DNA of 7,360 nucleotides, taken from Thioploca sp. (GTDB taxonomy: Bacteria > Pseudomonadota > Gammaproteobacteria > Beggiatoales > Beggiatoaceae). The stretch covers positions 1 through 7,360 of the forward strand of contig DRQV01000235.1 in the NCBI GenBank assembly GCA_011371325.1. Reading direction: 5' to 3'. A model generated the notes under the pieces. It did not search any database. It was not told the origin of the DNA and saw only the letters and a program-made list of their open reading frames with translations. The first letter of the stretch is position 1. Each line of letters starts with the position of its first letter. Positions 1 to 7,157 of the stretch are shown here, piece after piece. A program made the translations under genes and the position numbers.

Positions 1-743
1 AAGTCACCACGCAAATTAGGTTTTGGTAAGTCTATAATAGGATCATTATCAGTTTGCCAAGTCCAGCCATTTTTTGTCTTCTGATAAGTAAAATCTCTTT
101 GTATGCAATATAATTTTGTAGTAAGTTGTTTAGCATATTGAATTATACTTTGAGGAGGGTTTGGATCACTACAAACTGCTGTTTTTTTATATCTAAGGAT
201 TCCGGCTTTCTCCAAACCAATAGTTTCTCTATTATCGCCTAACCAATCACTATGATCTATATCTATAGTTGTTATTAAAGCTATATCAGCATCAAAAATG
301 TTAACAGCATCTAATCTGCCTCCTAATCCTACTTCAAGTACTGCAATATCAACTTTATTTTTTTGAAATAATATCATAGCTGCTAAAGTAGCAAACTCAA
401 AAAAAGTTAACAAAATTTCGGTTCTAACTGCTTCAATGGTAGTGAAAGCTTGACATATTTGAGTATCACTAGCTTCAGTTCCTGCAATCCAGATTCGTTC
501 ATTATAATGTAATAAATGGGGAGAAGTATAACGGCCAACTCGCATATTATTAGCGGTTAGCATAGCATCAAGCATGGTGACACTAGAACCTTTCCCATTA
601 GTTCCAGCAACAGTAACTATAGGAAAATTTGGAGTTAGTAAATTTAAACGTTCAGCAACTATGCGAACTCGATTTAAGCCTAATTCTATTTTGCTAGGAT
701 GCAGTGAGTTTTGCCAATTAAGCCATTCGGTTAGAGTTTTCAA
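1..743 (-). CDS. folC: Bifunctional dihydrofolate synthase / folylpolyglutamate synthase, N-terminal part (cut by window edge)
   Basis: The product would ligate L-glutamate to dihydropteroate and add further glutamates to folates, using ATP in the cytoplasm. The 247 codons seen form one uninterrupted frame with the Mur-ligase-like ATPase domain. An N-terminal WLNWQNSLHP and LGLNRV block lies at residues 7-26, the P-loop GTNGKGS at 47-53, YTSPHL at 72-77, the family signature EVGLGGRLDAVN at 137-148, and IDIDHSDWLG at 160-169 with the metal-site histidine H164. The frame is still open at the edge, at LPKPNLRGD; E. coli FolC is about 420 residues, so the C-terminal domain lies outside. The start is inferred. 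The frame is closed by TAA just upstream, the conserved residues begin at W7, and no in-frame ATG precedes the P-loop, which leaves the TTG at 743-741 as best choice (an ATT two codons earlier is less likely). This start lies inside the preceding ABC gene, a 26-base overlap, and no clear Shine-Dalgarno sequence is seen, so translational coupling is plausible. The family call is very secure and the start moderate. Confidence 0.95.
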   Translation of the reverse strand, partial: MKTLTEWLNWQNSLHPSKIELGLNRVRIVAERLNLLTPNFPIVTVAGTNGKGSSVTMLDAMLTANNMRVGRYTSPHLLHYNERIWIAGTEASDTQICQAFTTIEAVRTEILLTFFEFATLAAMILFQKNKVDIAVLEVGLGGRLDAVNIFDADIALITTIDIDHSDWLGDNRETIGLEKAGILRYKKTAVCSDPNPPQSIIQYAKQLTTKLYCIQRDFTYQKTKNGWTWQTDNDPIIDLPKPNLRGD

Positions 744-1446
744 TACAATTTAAATAAGCTTGTTCAAGATTGGAAGCAGAAAATATAGTGCAGCATTCAG
801 TTGGAGTACCAACAAATTGTAATTTACCTTCATGCAAAATAGCCATGCGGTCACATAATGATTCAACATCTGCCAATAAATGAGTGCTAAAAAACATAGT
901 AGTGCCTTTAATTTTCAGGTCTAATAAACATTTTTTAAGATAAGCACGAGCTTTAGGGTCTAAACCAGCCATTGGTTCATCTAAAACTAATAGTTGTTTA
1001 TTAGCTAATAAACATGCTGTTAAACCAAGCTTTTGAGCCATACCTTTGGAATAATCACGTACTGGTCGTTTAAGAACTGAAATGGATAAATCTAATAATT
1101 CACAGATTATCTGAACCTGCTCAGAATTATATTTATAATTATATAATTCAGCCATATAGATTAAATACCTTTGGCCAGTTAAATAATAAGGAGGTATAAA
1201 TTGTTCTGGTAAAAAAGCTAATTTAGAACGAGAATTATGATCAGTATGTTTCACGGTAAATAAATTAATATTTCCTTGTTCTATTTCGCATAAATCTAAC
1301 AAACTTTTTAACATTGTAGTTTTGCCAGCTCCATTAACTCCCACTAAACTAAAAAACTCACCTGAAAATATTTTTAAATTAATATTATTAAGTACTTGTT
1401 TATAATTAAAATATTTACAAACATTTTTAAATTCAATAGCTAACAT
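718..1446 (-). CDS. ABC transporter ATP-binding subunit, ABC-2/CcmA-NatA-like exporter type
   Basis: This is a complete single nucleotide-binding domain of 242 residues. It has Walker A GVNGAGKTT (36-44), a Q-loop glutamine at Q82 in FLPEQF, the signature YSKGMAQ (132-138), Walker B LLVLDEP with D156 and E157, the D-loop GLDP (161-164) and the H-loop H189 in FSTHL. The degenerate SKGMAQ signature and the overall length match ATPases that pair with ABC-2-type membrane subunits (multidrug, lipid, polysaccharide or Na+ export families); the substrate cannot be read from this subunit. All catalytic residues are present, so it should be an active ATPase at the inner membrane. No permease gene lies in the window: mrdA ends 37 bp upstream and folC begins within its 3' end. 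The ATG is preceded by a run of eight A and no Shine-Dalgarno sequence. I see no promoter or terminator in the 37 bp spacer, so it may be read through from the mre-mrdA transcript. A gldA- or ccmA-like role is possible but unsupported. Confidence 0.9.
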   Translation of the reverse strand: MLAIEFKNVCKYFNYKQVLNNINLKIFSGEFFSLVGVNGAGKTTMLKSLLDLCEIEQGNINLFTVKHTDHNSRSKLAFLPEQFIPPYYLTGQRYLIYMAELYNYKYNSEQVQIICELLDLSISVLKRPVRDYSKGMAQKLGLTACLLANKQLLVLDEPMAGLDPKARAYLKKCLLDLKIKGTTMFFSTHLLADVESLCDRMAILHEGKLQFVGTPTECCTIFSASNLEQAYLNCIENSNRMA

Positions 1447-1483
1447 AAATTTTTTTTAAAACATATAGTTGTTAATATGATAA

Positions 1484-3334
1484 TTATTTTTCAGAATCTT
1501 GCAGTAGATAGTAATCTAGAATTTTTTTAGCAATTGGAGCTGCTGTTTTACTACCACCACCACCATTTTCTACAATTACAGCTATAGCTATACGAGGATT
1601 TTTCAATGGAGCAAAGGCTATAAATAAAGCATGGTCATGAAATTTTTTAGCTAATTTTTTTGCATTATAAGTTTTAGATTGTTTAATCTTTATTACTTGA
1701 GCGGTACCAGTTTTACCAGCAAAGCGATAACTGGACTTTTTACCAATTTTACGAGCTGTTCCTCTACGACCATGAACTACTGCTTTCATGCCACTAATTG
1801 CAATATCCCAATAAGCATTATTTTTAAGAGTTATAGTTGTCTTATTAGTTGGTGGTACTACATTCATTTCATTAAATTTAGCATCATCCATTGCAAATAC
1901 TACTCTTGGCTGTTTAAATTGACCACGATTACTTAAAGTGGCAGTGGCAACAGCAAGTTGTAATGGAGTAGCCAACATAAAACCTTGACCAATCCCAGCA
2001 ATAATAGTTTCGCCTGGATACCAAAGCTTGCCTAATGCTCGACGTTTCCATTCTTTCGATGGCATCAAGCCACTTACTTCACCAGTTATATCTATCCCAG
2101 TTCGTTTACCAAAACTAAAACGGGTCATGAATTTATGTAAACGTTCTATACCAAGGTCATGAGCTAATGAATAAAAATATACATCACAAGATTGTTCTAA
2201 AGCTTGATAAAAGTTTACACTGCCATGACCAACTTTTTTCCAGTCACGATAACGATGTTTCTGCCCTTTTAGGCTAAACCAACCTCGACACCAAGTACGA
2301 CTATGTTGACTTCTAATCCCATATTCTAAACCAGCTAATCCAACAAAAGCTTTGATAGTAGAACCCGGCGGATATTGTCCACGAATTGCTCGGTTGATAA
2401 GTGGTCGATGCGGAGAATCACGTAAGCCATTATAGGTTTTAAAATCAATTCCATTTACAAATAAATTAGGGTCATAATAAGGCATGCTTACTAAGGCTAA
2501 AACTCCACCACTGGCTGGTTCAATCGCAACTATTGCAGCTCTCTCTTTAGCAACCAAACTTTCAGCATATTTTTGCAAGGTAATATCTATATTAAGATAA
2601 AGATTTTTACCTGGTATTGGAGGACTACGTTCTAGAATACGGACTACACGACCTTGTACGTTAGTTTCTGCATGTTGAAATCCAGTAGTACCGTGTAACT
2701 CTTTTTCATAGTATTTTTCTATGCCTATTTTACCGATATAATTACTACCTAAATAATCGGATTTATCAATAGTTTTTAGTTCTTTTTTATTAATTCTGCC
2801 AACATAACCAATAGCATGAACTCCAGTAGCTCCAAGTGGATAATAACGACTTAGATTGCCAGTAATGTTAATATTTGGAAACCGATGGCTTTGTACTGAG
2901 AAACGTGCCATTTCTTCTTCAGTCAATCGATAACGTAGTGGAACTCCTTTTGAACTGTGAAATTTGTGTAATTGTTTTTTAAAACGGTCAATATCTTCTT
3001 GTTCTATAGTGATAATTTTACTTAATTCTGCCAAAGTAAAATCAAGGTCTTTGACTTTTTCTGGAATAATTTCTAAACTATAAGAGACTTTATTATCTGC
3101 AAGCAATACTCCATTACGATCATAGATTAATCCTCTGGTTGGAGGCAATGGTAGAATTTTAATCCGATTTTTTTCAGATAAAGTATCATAATGTTCATAT
3201 TCAACCACTTGTAAAAAAATTAAACGTGCCACTATTATAAATAAACCTAACAACATTAATAACCAAGCAATCACTACCCGATTATAGAAAATTTTATTTT
3301 CCCGAGCAGAATCTTTCAGAATATAAACTGGCAT
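1484..3334 (-). CDS. mrdA: Penicillin-binding protein 2, elongasome D,D-transpeptidase
   Basis: PBP2 cross-links peptidoglycan during side-wall growth, working with the RodA glycosyltransferase and MreBCD. The product has 616 residues, close to the 633 of E. coli PBP2. A short cytoplasmic N-terminus precedes one membrane anchor at about 20-42. The pedestal domain starts with the conserved block LPLPPTRGLIYDRNGVLLADN (62-81), and TGFQHAETNVQGRVVR (217-232) lies within the hinge region. The transpeptidase domain runs from about 265 and has all three active-site motifs: STIK with nucleophile S325, SCD at 382-384 (SxD rather than SxN, normal for PBP2) and KTG at 541-543. YPPGSTIK and AGIGQGFMLATPLQLA (446-461) are typical family segments. 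Near the C-terminus VENGGGGS (588-595) has four glycines in a row. The gene begins 3 bp after the mreD stop, so both are surely cotranscribed. The ATG has only a weak AAG upstream. Paralogous PBP3 (FtsI) is excluded by the mre context and the PBP2-type motifs. Confidence 0.96.
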   Translation of the reverse strand: MPVYILKDSARENKIFYNRVVIAWLLMLLGLFIIVARLIFLQVVEYEHYDTLSEKNRIKILPLPPTRGLIYDRNGVLLADNKVSYSLEIIPEKVKDLDFTLAELSKIITIEQEDIDRFKKQLHKFHSSKGVPLRYRLTEEEMARFSVQSHRFPNINITGNLSRYYPLGATGVHAIGYVGRINKKELKTIDKSDYLGSNYIGKIGIEKYYEKELHGTTGFQHAETNVQGRVVRILERSPPIPGKNLYLNIDITLQKYAESLVAKERAAIVAIEPASGGVLALVSMPYYDPNLFVNGIDFKTYNGLRDSPHRPLINRAIRGQYPPGSTIKAFVGLAGLEYGIRSQHSRTWCRGWFSLKGQKHRYRDWKKVGHGSVNFYQALEQSCDVYFYSLAHDLGIERLHKFMTRFSFGKRTGIDITGEVSGLMPSKEWKRRALGKLWYPGETIIAGIGQGFMLATPLQLAVATATLSNRGQFKQPRVVFAMDDAKFNEMNVVPPTNKTTITLKNNAYWDIAISGMKAVVHGRRGTARKIGKKSSYRFAGKTGTAQVIKIKQSKTYNAKKLAKKFHDHALFIAFAPLKNPRIAIAVIVENGGGGSKTAAPIAKKILDYYLLQDSEK

Positions 3335-3337
3335 ATC

Positions 3338-3829
3338 TTAAAAAACTCTGTAGCTACGTCGCATATCACGCAAAATTACAAATAACCAAGGCCATAATAT
3401 CATACTGCTAATAGCGGAAAATATGACTGACCAATCTATTTGAAAATTAGTAAAAATGTTATATATCCATATACTTAATGTCTGATTAATTATTATTAAT
3501 CCAGCAATGCTAATTGCTTGTTGTAATCTTGGGAATAAACGAATGCGTAGATGCAATTTGACACTGATGTAGGCAATTATACATAGGCTCAACGCATGTT
3601 GACCTAATAGGGTATTGTTTAATACATCATGGATAATTCCAACCGACCAACCAGTCGCAACTCCAGTTCGATGAGGAATAGCTATACACCAATATATTAA
3701 CACCATCGCTACCCAGTCAGGTCGCCACGCACTGATCCAAATTGGCAATGGCATTATGCTTAACATAAAACTAAAAATGAAACTTAATACAATAACCCAA
3801 GTACCATGAGGACGTAATACTAAATTCAT
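3338..3829 (-). CDS. mreD: Rod shape-determining membrane protein MreD
   Basis: MreD is an integral inner-membrane partner of MreC in the elongasome. The 163 residues match the usual size (E. coli 162) and are strongly hydrophobic, with probable membrane segments near 11-31, 37-52, 60-70, 80-92, 107-127 and 136-153. Recognisable family blocks are RPDWVAMVLIYWCIAIPHR (36-54), a GxxHDVLNNTLLGQHAL stretch (64-80), the basic KLHLRIRLFP (91-100) and the C-terminal LWPWLFVILRDMRR (145-158). The ATG at 3829-3827 is chosen because an in-frame TGA lies two codons upstream, and the preceding mini-ORF stop overlaps it as ATGA. It has no good Shine-Dalgarno sequence of its own, which suits translational coupling from upstream. 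It is followed after 3 bp by mrdA. Assignment rests on both sequence blocks and the mreC-mreD-mrdA order. Confidence 0.94.
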   Translation of the reverse strand: MNLVLRPHGTWVIVLSFIFSFMLSIMPLPIWISAWRPDWVAMVLIYWCIAIPHRTGVATGWSVGIIHDVLNNTLLGQHALSLCIIAYISVKLHLRIRLFPRLQQAISIAGLIIINQTLSIWIYNIFTNFQIDWSVIFSAISSMILWPWLFVILRDMRRSYRVF

Positions 3830-3861
3830 TGTTCAGAAATCCAGTGAATAAGGCGTATCAT
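3826..3861 (-). other. Possible 11-codon coupling ORF between mreC and mreD
   Basis: The spacer between mreC and mreD is exactly spanned by a mini-ORF encoding MIRLIHWISEQ. Its ATG overlaps the mreC stop as ATGA at 3861-3858, and its TGA stop overlaps the mreD start as ATGA at 3829-3826. A GGAAA run lies a few bases ahead of its ATG, a better candidate ribosome site than anything directly before mreD. It could serve as a stepping stone that carries terminating ribosomes from mreC to mreD. The peptide has no recognisable function, and a chance ORF of this size is possible; the double overlap is the only reason to list it. Confidence 0.3.
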
Positions 3862-4685
3862 TTTTTCCATACTAATAAAACCTCACGGTTACGTTCTAAA
3901 ATTGCTCTTGGTAGGGCATGAACTTGTGCATAAGGTTTACCTATATCTGGAGTTACCTCTATAACTGTACCTACCGGGTATCCTTTAGGAAATTTTTGAC
4001 CTATACCAGATGTAACGATTAAATCACCTACTTTAATCCCTGTGTTCAATCCGGTGTTAGATAAATATAATAATGATAATCGATTTAAAGTTCCCATGCC
4101 TTTAGCAATGGTTCGTAATCCAGTTCTTACCACCTGTACTGGTAACTCATGTTCTGGATCAGTAATTAACATCACTACACTGGAAAATAATCCAATTTGA
4201 GTTATTTGCCCCATCACTCCTTTAGCATCTATCACTGGCTGATTGATAAACACATTATTATTTTTACCTTTATTAATCAATATGTTACGTTTAGATCGTT
4301 CCAAATCAACAGCTAATACTTCGGCGACTTGAACTCGTTCTCCAACTTCCTTAGAAGAATCTAATAAATAACGTAACCTCTTGTTTTCATTTTTTAAATG
4401 TTCAAATTTCTGCAATGCAACTTGTAACTGCAAATTTTCTGTACGTAATTTTGCATTTTCATTTAATAATTGATTCCTATTGCTGACACTTTTCGATAAC
4501 CATTGACCAATTTTAATTGGCATATCAACCAAATATTGGAGCGGATATACCACTCCCAGTAAATAAGTGCGTACTGTAGTTAGATAATTGAAGCGAACAT
4601 CTACCACCATTAAAGTAATTGATAATAATACAAATATTATCATTTTTAATGCTAAAGATCGGCTATTTATAACTGAAGGTGTCAT
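3858..4685 (-). CDS. mreC: Rod shape-determining protein MreC
   Basis: MreC is a bitopic periplasmic scaffold that links MreB and MreD to PBP2 and activates it. The product has 275 residues: a short cytoplasmic N-terminus, one membrane helix at about 12-29 ending in the family-typical VVDVR, a periplasmic helix predicted as coiled coil at about 67-108 (QLLNENAKLRTENLQLQ and KNENKRLRYLL), then the beta-barrel domain from about 118. Conserved barrel segments are VIDAKGVMGQI (151-161), ITDPEHELPVQVVR (174-187) and DLIVTSGIGQKFPKGYPVG (221-239). The protein ends at REVLLVWKK right after the core, so it lacks the longer tail of E. coli MreC (367 residues). The start ATG shares one base with the mreB stop (TAATG), a classic coupled junction. 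The call is secure on sequence and context. Confidence 0.95.
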   Translation of the reverse strand: MTPSVINSRSLALKMIIFVLLSITLMVVDVRFNYLTTVRTYLLGVVYPLQYLVDMPIKIGQWLSKSVSNRNQLLNENAKLRTENLQLQVALQKFEHLKNENKRLRYLLDSSKEVGERVQVAEVLAVDLERSKRNILINKGKNNNVFINQPVIDAKGVMGQITQIGLFSSVVMLITDPEHELPVQVVRTGLRTIAKGMGTLNRLSLLYLSNTGLNTGIKVGDLIVTSGIGQKFPKGYPVGTVIEVTPDIGKPYAQVHALPRAILERNREVLLVWKK

Positions 4686-5746
4686 TAATTAGTTTCTAGT
4701 GCAAATACTCCAGGACCATGTTCCTCTATCATTTCTAAGGCTTTACCGCCACCACGGGCCACACATGTTAATGGATCATCAGCAATAATCACTGGTAATC
4801 CAGTTTCTTCCATCAATAACCGATCAAATTCAGATAATAATGCTCCACCACCAGTTAATACAATGCCTTTTTCAGCAACATCAGAACCAAGCTCTGGTGG
4901 AATTCGTTCTAAAGCACTTTTAACTGTACTAATAATACTAGCCAATGGCTCTTGTAATGCTTCTAATACTTCTTTACTATTTATTTTTAAACTACGTGGA
5001 ATACCTTCTGCTAAATTCCGTCCTCTAACATGAGTTTCAAATAATTCTTTTCCAGCATAAGCTGAACCAATTTCATGTTTAACTCGTTCAGCAGTTGCTT
5101 CACCTATTAAAGTACCATAATGTCTACGAATATAACTTATAATGGCCTCATCAAAACGGTCTCCACCAGTACGAATAGATTCTGAATACACAATACCATT
5201 CAAAGATAAAATTCCCACTTCAGTAGTTCCACCACCAACATCAAGTACCATTGATCCAGTAGGCTCACTAACTGGCATTCCAGCTCCTATTGCTGCTGCC
5301 ATTGGTTCTTCGATTAAATAGACTTCTCTAGCTCCAGCTCCAGCTGCTGATTCCCGAATTGCCCGTCGTTCAACTTGAGTAGAGCCACATGGGACGCATA
5401 TTAATACTCTAGGAGATGGAGAAGGATACCAAACTCTTCCATCATGAACTTTATGAATAAAATATTGCAGCATTTTTTCGGTAATCGTAAAATCCGCAAT
5501 TACTCCTTCTTTCATAGGTCTTATTGCAGTAATATGACCTGGAGTACGCCCTAACATTCTTTTAGCTTCTGCACCAACAGCTGCAATAGTCTTAGAACCA
5601 CCACCATTTGGATCACTCTGACGCAGAGCGACTACAGAAGGTTCATCCAGAACAATCCCTTGTCCTCGAACATAAATAAGCGTATTAGCTGTACCTAAAT
5701 CAATAGAAAGGTCATTTGAAAAAAAACCACGTAAACGTTTAAACAT
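4685..5746 (-). CDS. mreB: Rod shape-determining actin-like protein MreB
   Basis: MreB is a bacterial actin that binds ATP, forms membrane-attached filaments and orients side-wall synthesis. The 353 residues are slightly longer than E. coli MreB (347). Actin-fold motifs are complete: phosphate-1 DLGTANTL (16-23), the first connecting region around EEPMAAAIGAG (146-156), phosphate-2 LDVGGGTTEV (168-177) and the adenosine motif VLTGGGALL (296-304). The N-terminal MFKRLRGFF is amphipathic, as expected for membrane binding in Gram-negative MreB. QVERRAIRESAAGAG (124-138) and DPLTCVARGGGKALEMIEE (324-342) are near-identical to gammaproteobacterial MreB. The extra length falls in two surface loops, SDPNGGGSK (44-52) and DGRVWYPSPSP (102-112). 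The gene leads the mreBCD-mrdA cluster, and the only spacer able to hold a promoter lies immediately upstream. Its ribosome site is weak (GG about 9 bases before the ATG). An MreB paralogue (Mbl/MreBH) is unlikely given mreC and mreD follow. Confidence 0.97.
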   Translation of the reverse strand: MFKRLRGFFSNDLSIDLGTANTLIYVRGQGIVLDEPSVVALRQSDPNGGGSKTIAAVGAEAKRMLGRTPGHITAIRPMKEGVIADFTITEKMLQYFIHKVHDGRVWYPSPSPRVLICVPCGSTQVERRAIRESAAGAGAREVYLIEEPMAAAIGAGMPVSEPTGSMVLDVGGGTTEVGILSLNGIVYSESIRTGGDRFDEAIISYIRRHYGTLIGEATAERVKHEIGSAYAGKELFETHVRGRNLAEGIPRSLKINSKEVLEALQEPLASIISTVKSALERIPPELGSDVAEKGIVLTGGGALLSEFDRLLMEETGLPVIIADDPLTCVARGGGKALEMIEEHGPGVFALETN

Positions 5747-5822
5747 GAAATTGCCATTAATGATAATTAGTAAAATTTTAGCATTAAGCTTAGACTAAAT
5801 TTTTATAAAGTGAATTAATATG
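5747..5822 (-). promoter_or_regulatory. AT-rich glmM-mreB spacer, probable site of an mreB promoter
   Basis: This 76 bp is the longest non-coding stretch in the window and directly precedes the mre cluster. Read on the minus strand it contains TATA-like hexamers TATAAA (5807-5802) and TAAAAT (5778-5773), either of which could act as a -10 box, but no good -35 partner stands at the right distance. The placement in front of mreB is the main argument for a promoter; base composition alone would produce such hexamers. An intrinsic terminator for glmM is not evident. If no promoter is here, mreB would be read through from glmM. Confidence 0.3.
5772..5803. repeat. Imperfect 32-bp dyad centred on AAGCTT
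   Basis: Within the glmM-mreB spacer the plus strand has an outer left arm AAAATTTTAG (5772-5781), an outer right arm CTAAATTTT (5795-5803) that is its reverse complement except for one extra T, and a central palindrome TAAGCTTA (5785-5792). Short mismatched segments separate the inner and outer parts. It could be a protein-binding operator or a weak hairpin. It is very AT-rich, so chance self-complementarity is a serious alternative; no run of U follows it that would make it a standard terminator on the minus strand. Confidence 0.3.
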
Positions 5823-7157
5823 TTAACCATGCACTGCTTGTTTTACTGCTTCTGCTAATTGATGAGCTATCGTTTCTACTTGTTGTTTATTTATACCTTC
5901 TACCATAACTCTAATCAATGGTTCAGTTCCAGAAGGACGTAGTAATATTCGCCCATTTTCTTGTAATTGTTGTTCAGCTCCCATCACTGCTGTTTGTACT
6001 GATTGTTGAGAAATTACATCTATCTGTGAATCAATTGGTACATTAATCATTACTTGAGGATATTTTTTGATTCCTGATTTCAGTACATGTAATGGTAAAC
6101 CCGTTTTAACGATAACCTCCAATACTTGTAAGGCTGTTATAATACCATCTCCAGTAGTAGTACGATCCAAACAAACGATATGTCCTGATGCCTCACCACC
6201 TAGATTGCCACCTTGTTGTTGCAATATTTTTATTACATGTCTATCTCCAACAGCAGCTCGTTCAAAAGCAATCCCTTGTTTTTTAAAAGCTTGTTCCAAA
6301 CCAAAATTGCTCATTACAGTACCAACAACAGCTCCTTGTAATTGATTATTTTGCTGACGATCTTTGGCAATAATAAATAACAGTTCATCACCATCAACTA
6401 TTTCACCTTTAGCATCAACCATTAATACTCGGTCTCCATCGCCATCCAGTGCAATACCTAAATCAGCATTTTGATATAAAACTGCGGTTTGTAAGGCCTG
6501 TGGTTGAGTAGCACCATAACCGGTGTTAATATTTAAACCATTTGGTTGAGCTCCTATAACTTCAACGTTAGCTCCTAGCTCACGAAATACATTTGGAGCA
6601 ACGTGATAAGTAGCACCATTAGCACAGTCTATTACGATCTTTAAACCTTTAAGATTTGCATCAAATGGAATCGTACTTTTACAAAATTCAATATAACGAC
6701 CAGCCGCATCATCAATCCGTTCAGCTTTGCCCAACCGATCTGAAGCAACTGTTTGCATTTCTTTTGCCATTTCAGCTTCAATAGCTAACTCAATTTCATC
6801 CGGTAGTTTAGTGCCATTACCTGAAAAAAATTTAATTCCATTATCTTGAAATGGATTGTGAGAGGCACTGATAACAATTCCTGCAACCGCATGGAAAGTT
6901 CTGGTCAAATAAGCAATAGCCGGAGTTGGCATAGGCCCTAATAAACGTATATCCATACCTGCTGCTGATAAACCGGCCTGTAATGCTGACTCAAACATAT
7001 ATCCAGAAATACGAGTATCTTTACCAATTAAAATCTTATTGTGTCCATTAGCTAAAACACGTCCAGTAGCCCAACCTAATTTAAGGATAAAATCTGGGGT
7101 AATTGGAGGAATGCCAACAGTACCACGTATGCCGTCAGTGCCAAAATATTGTTTCAT
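5823..7157 (-). CDS. glmM: Phosphoglucosamine mutase
   Basis: GlmM interconverts glucosamine-6-phosphate and glucosamine-1-phosphate, feeding GlmU and UDP-GlcNAc synthesis for peptidoglycan and lipopolysaccharide. At 444 residues it equals the family length (E. coli 445). The four alpha-D-phosphohexomutase signatures are intact: the N-terminal FGTDGIRG (5-12); the catalytic loop ISASHNP (96-102) with the phosphorylated serine S99; the Mg2+ loop DGDGDR with D238, D240 and D242; the sugar-binding loop GGEASGH (320-326); and the phosphate-binding loop RPSGTEPLIRV (407-417). The start ATG has AAGGA six bases upstream and overlaps the stop of the upstream phosphatase frame by one base (TAATG), so the two were built as an operon. 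Its usual neighbours folP and secG in E. coli are absent; instead mreB follows after 76 bp, which places precursor supply next to the wall-elongation genes. Confidence 0.97.
   Translation of the reverse strand: MKQYFGTDGIRGTVGIPPITPDFILKLGWATGRVLANGHNKILIGKDTRISGYMFESALQAGLSAAGMDIRLLGPMPTPAIAYLTRTFHAVAGIVISASHNPFQDNGIKFFSGNGTKLPDEIELAIEAEMAKEMQTVASDRLGKAERIDDAAGRYIEFCKSTIPFDANLKGLKIVIDCANGATYHVAPNVFRELGANVEVIGAQPNGLNINTGYGATQPQALQTAVLYQNADLGIALDGDGDRVLMVDAKGEIVDGDELLFIIAKDRQQNNQLQGAVVGTVMSNFGLEQAFKKQGIAFERAAVGDRHVIKILQQQGGNLGGEASGHIVCLDRTTTGDGIITALQVLEVIVKTGLPLHVLKSGIKKYPQVMINVPIDSQIDVISQQSVQTAVMGAEQQLQENGRILLRPSGTEPLIRVMVEGINKQQVETIAHQLAEAVKQAVHG

Noticed and set aside
1447..1483. Terminator or promoter in the 37-bp mrdA-ABC spacer
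   Set aside because: The T8/A8 tract has no preceding GC-rich stem on either strand, and no -35/-10 pair with proper spacing is visible.
1551..1566. CCA-triplet run in mrdA suggesting a microsatellite
   Set aside because: It simply encodes four glycines in a glycine-rich part of the PBP2 C-terminus; too short to call a repeat.
1679..1936. Plus-strand open frame of 85 codons
   Set aside because: It lies wholly inside mrdA, opposite its conserved transpeptidase C-terminal region, and its translation resembles no family I know; it is a shadow frame.
2183..2191. SCD at PBP2 residues 382-384 in place of the SxN active-site motif
   Set aside because: SxD is the usual form in the PBP2/MrdA family, so it is not a lesion.
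3858..4685. Possible truncation of MreC at its C-terminus
   Set aside because: The beta-barrel core is complete through REVLLVW; the missing part is the variable tail found in E. coli, which many MreC proteins lack.
6067..6345. Plus-strand open frame of 92 codons
   Set aside because: It is antisense to well-conserved glmM coding sequence and shows no domain or ribosome site of its own.
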